64,000 nucleotides of DNA from Plazaster borealis (taxonomy: Eukaryota; Echinodermata; Asteroidea; Forcipulatida; Labidiasteridae). The translations under genes were made by a program, and so were the position numbers. The stretch lies in the NCBI GenBank assembly GCA_021014325.1, contig CM037476.1, positions 19,194,827 through 19,258,826 on the forward strand, written 5' to 3'. The first letter of the stretch is position 1; each line of letters opens with the position of its first letter. This document shows positions 19,181 through 64,000 of this stretch, piece after piece. Under the pieces are notes generated by a model that was not told where the DNA came from, did no database searches, and saw only the letters and a list, made by a program, of their open reading frames with translations.

Positions 19181-19574
19181 TTAAAGGGTCTGTATACGTT
19201 TGGTAATTACTCATCAAATTAATGGAAATAAAACTTACTTGGTAAGAATTACAGCAGCTTCTGGTAGTATGAAGCATTTTGAGAAACATTTCACTTTGAA
19301 GTGATGTGGTTATGGAAAAAGATATCAGTTTTTATCAGAAAGAAATTGGAATCTGAGAAGCGTTTCTGTCAGAAACGTTTCTCAAATTGTGTATTCCAAT
19401 TGCAGATTATTCTTCCTGCGTGGACATAAAATGCTACCACCTTTCAATATCTCAAAATCGCTTCCACCTTTCAAAATGAAATTTTCACAGGTTAGTTTTA
19501 TGGTATATATCTACAACTATATAGGATTGAAACAAACAGTGGGTTCCAATTACCAAACGCATACAATCCCTTTA
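19181..19574. mobile_element. MITE family A copy in the intergenic region
   Basis: TTAAAGGGTCTGTATACG at the left and CGCATACAATCCCTTTA at the right, with the central GCGTTTCTGTCAGAAACG palindrome. Lies between the satellite array and the 3' end of POLQ. Confidence 0.8.
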
Positions 19575-20281
19575 GATGCATTTCACCTGAAATTCATTTT
19601 TAAACATAAAACTTTCAAAAAACTATTGAAGAGTTGAATTTTCACTCCACTGAAATTGCAATATGGCTGGCTTGGGAATTGGACCAAGTCTTAAAAGGTA
19701 TGATACATCATTGTTTTTTGGTTGCTGTTTTTTTTTTAAACAGAATTGAGAGAATTCCATCCAAAATTATGGTCAAATCTTCGGAAAAACGCAAAATGGT
19801 TGTATTTTTTTTAAGCAGAATTTATTTTGAATTCTGAAATCAAAGTGATGATAATATTGCTGAAGTATTTCTGAGGACAAATTATTGGTTACATTCATCA
19901 AGTTTATAAAAAAAGTAAGTTTTCTGAATCATTCATAAAGTTTTAAGGTTTTTTTATTACCACCTATATTGTATCATACCTTTGAAATTGAAATTAATTA
20001 AATAGTTTCAGATTAATTCATTTGAGACAAACAGAAAAAGTATAGTATTCATAAGCCTTACCAACACAACAAAATCCAACTGCATGTTTTTCAAATTCTG
20101 TTGGACTAAGCACTACACCAGTAAACTGATTATGCTTTACATGGGATTAGACATACCACCATAATCAGAATCTGGTCAGGGTAACCCAAATTTGCCCCAA
20201 TAGGTTCGGGTGTTGAGTTACCATAATGGCATTGGATTTTGTTAGATTGCGGACGGATCCTACCATGCAAGGGAGATAGGG
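19575..20281. other. POLQ: Probable POLQ 3' UTR and flank
   Basis: AT-rich, with no gene seen. On the - strand an AATAAA at 19953-19958, about 325 nt beyond the POLQ stop, is a candidate poly(A) signal. Confidence 0.4.
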
Positions 20282-63719
<43,438 letters not shown>

Positions 63720-64000
63720 TGTGCGATGTGTGTTTTAATCAAATCAAACAAATCACTTTGAAAATTCATCCACAATTTTATCACAGAACAACAGTTCATT
63801 AAAGCTTGAGTAAAAAAATAGTAATTCATAAATCGCTTAACTGGAATTAAATCAGTCTTTTAAATTCATTTTGATTGCCAGAAATTCAATTACGCCCAAG
63901 TTCGGAATCACTTTACATGAAATTCATTGAAACAAGCCATTCTTAACAGACTCGACCTTGGCCAAGTTGTTCCACTAGATGACATCACTAAGGCATTGTG
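63720..64000 (-). other. POLQ: POLQ 5' flank or 5' UTR
   Basis: AT-rich, with no clear TATA box or CpG-rich promoter and an in-frame TAA 16 bases before the start codon. The transcription start cannot be placed. Confidence 0.4.

Overview
The window is animal nuclear DNA and holds two convergent protein-coding genes. One is the 3' part of KDM1A (LSD1, the FAD-dependent histone H3K4me1/2 demethylase) on the + strand, in eight exons from 92 to 11679. The other is an apparently complete POLQ (DNA polymerase theta, helicase plus family-A polymerase) on the - strand, in 24 coding exons from 63719 down to 20282. I placed every splice junction by hand. All POLQ phases close, giving 9,870 nt (3,289 codons plus stop). 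The KDM1A exons give 607 codons plus stop, following a split codon. Both proteins stay close to the vertebrate orthologues and the introns are numerous. There are at least four tRNA-derived SINE families (one with an (ATT)n tail), many short inverted-repeat elements, a Harbinger remnant and a degraded non-LTR retrotransposon. I infer a marine invertebrate deuterostome, most likely an echinoderm. The sequence alone does not fix the species.

Layout. 1-11679: KDM1A. The window opens in an intron just before the exon joining the end of the SWIRM domain to the FAD-binding fold, so the 5' half of the gene lies outside. 11680-20281: intergenic region between two gene 3' ends, dominated by a roughly 3.8 kb array of a 54-bp satellite (about 15040-18870). 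20282-63719: POLQ. Its 3' exons (20282-37550) encode the polymerase, one giant exon (38345-42246) encodes the long disordered centre, and the upstream exons (43783-62430) encode the SF2 helicase. The first exon and half of the second add a long, basic, low-complexity N-terminus.

Most striking pattern. Several exons have their 3' splice site plus the first bases of the exon duplicated in tandem into the intron just upstream. The clearest case is KDM1A exon 7. A 39-bp unit holding the exon's first six codons, a branch-point-like TTGAC, a T-rich tract and AAG|GT gives nine successive near-identical acceptors, of which only the last is in frame. POLQ exons 9 and 16 show the same arrangement with 148-bp and roughly 255-bp units. 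KDM1A exon 4 and POLQ exon 13 show weaker versions.

The mobile DNA is also informative. Several unrelated foldback/MITE families all end in TTAAAGG...CCTTTAA, and one nested insertion can be compared with an uninterrupted copy of its target within the window. Nothing links the two genes functionally except that both act in the nucleus on chromatin or DNA.
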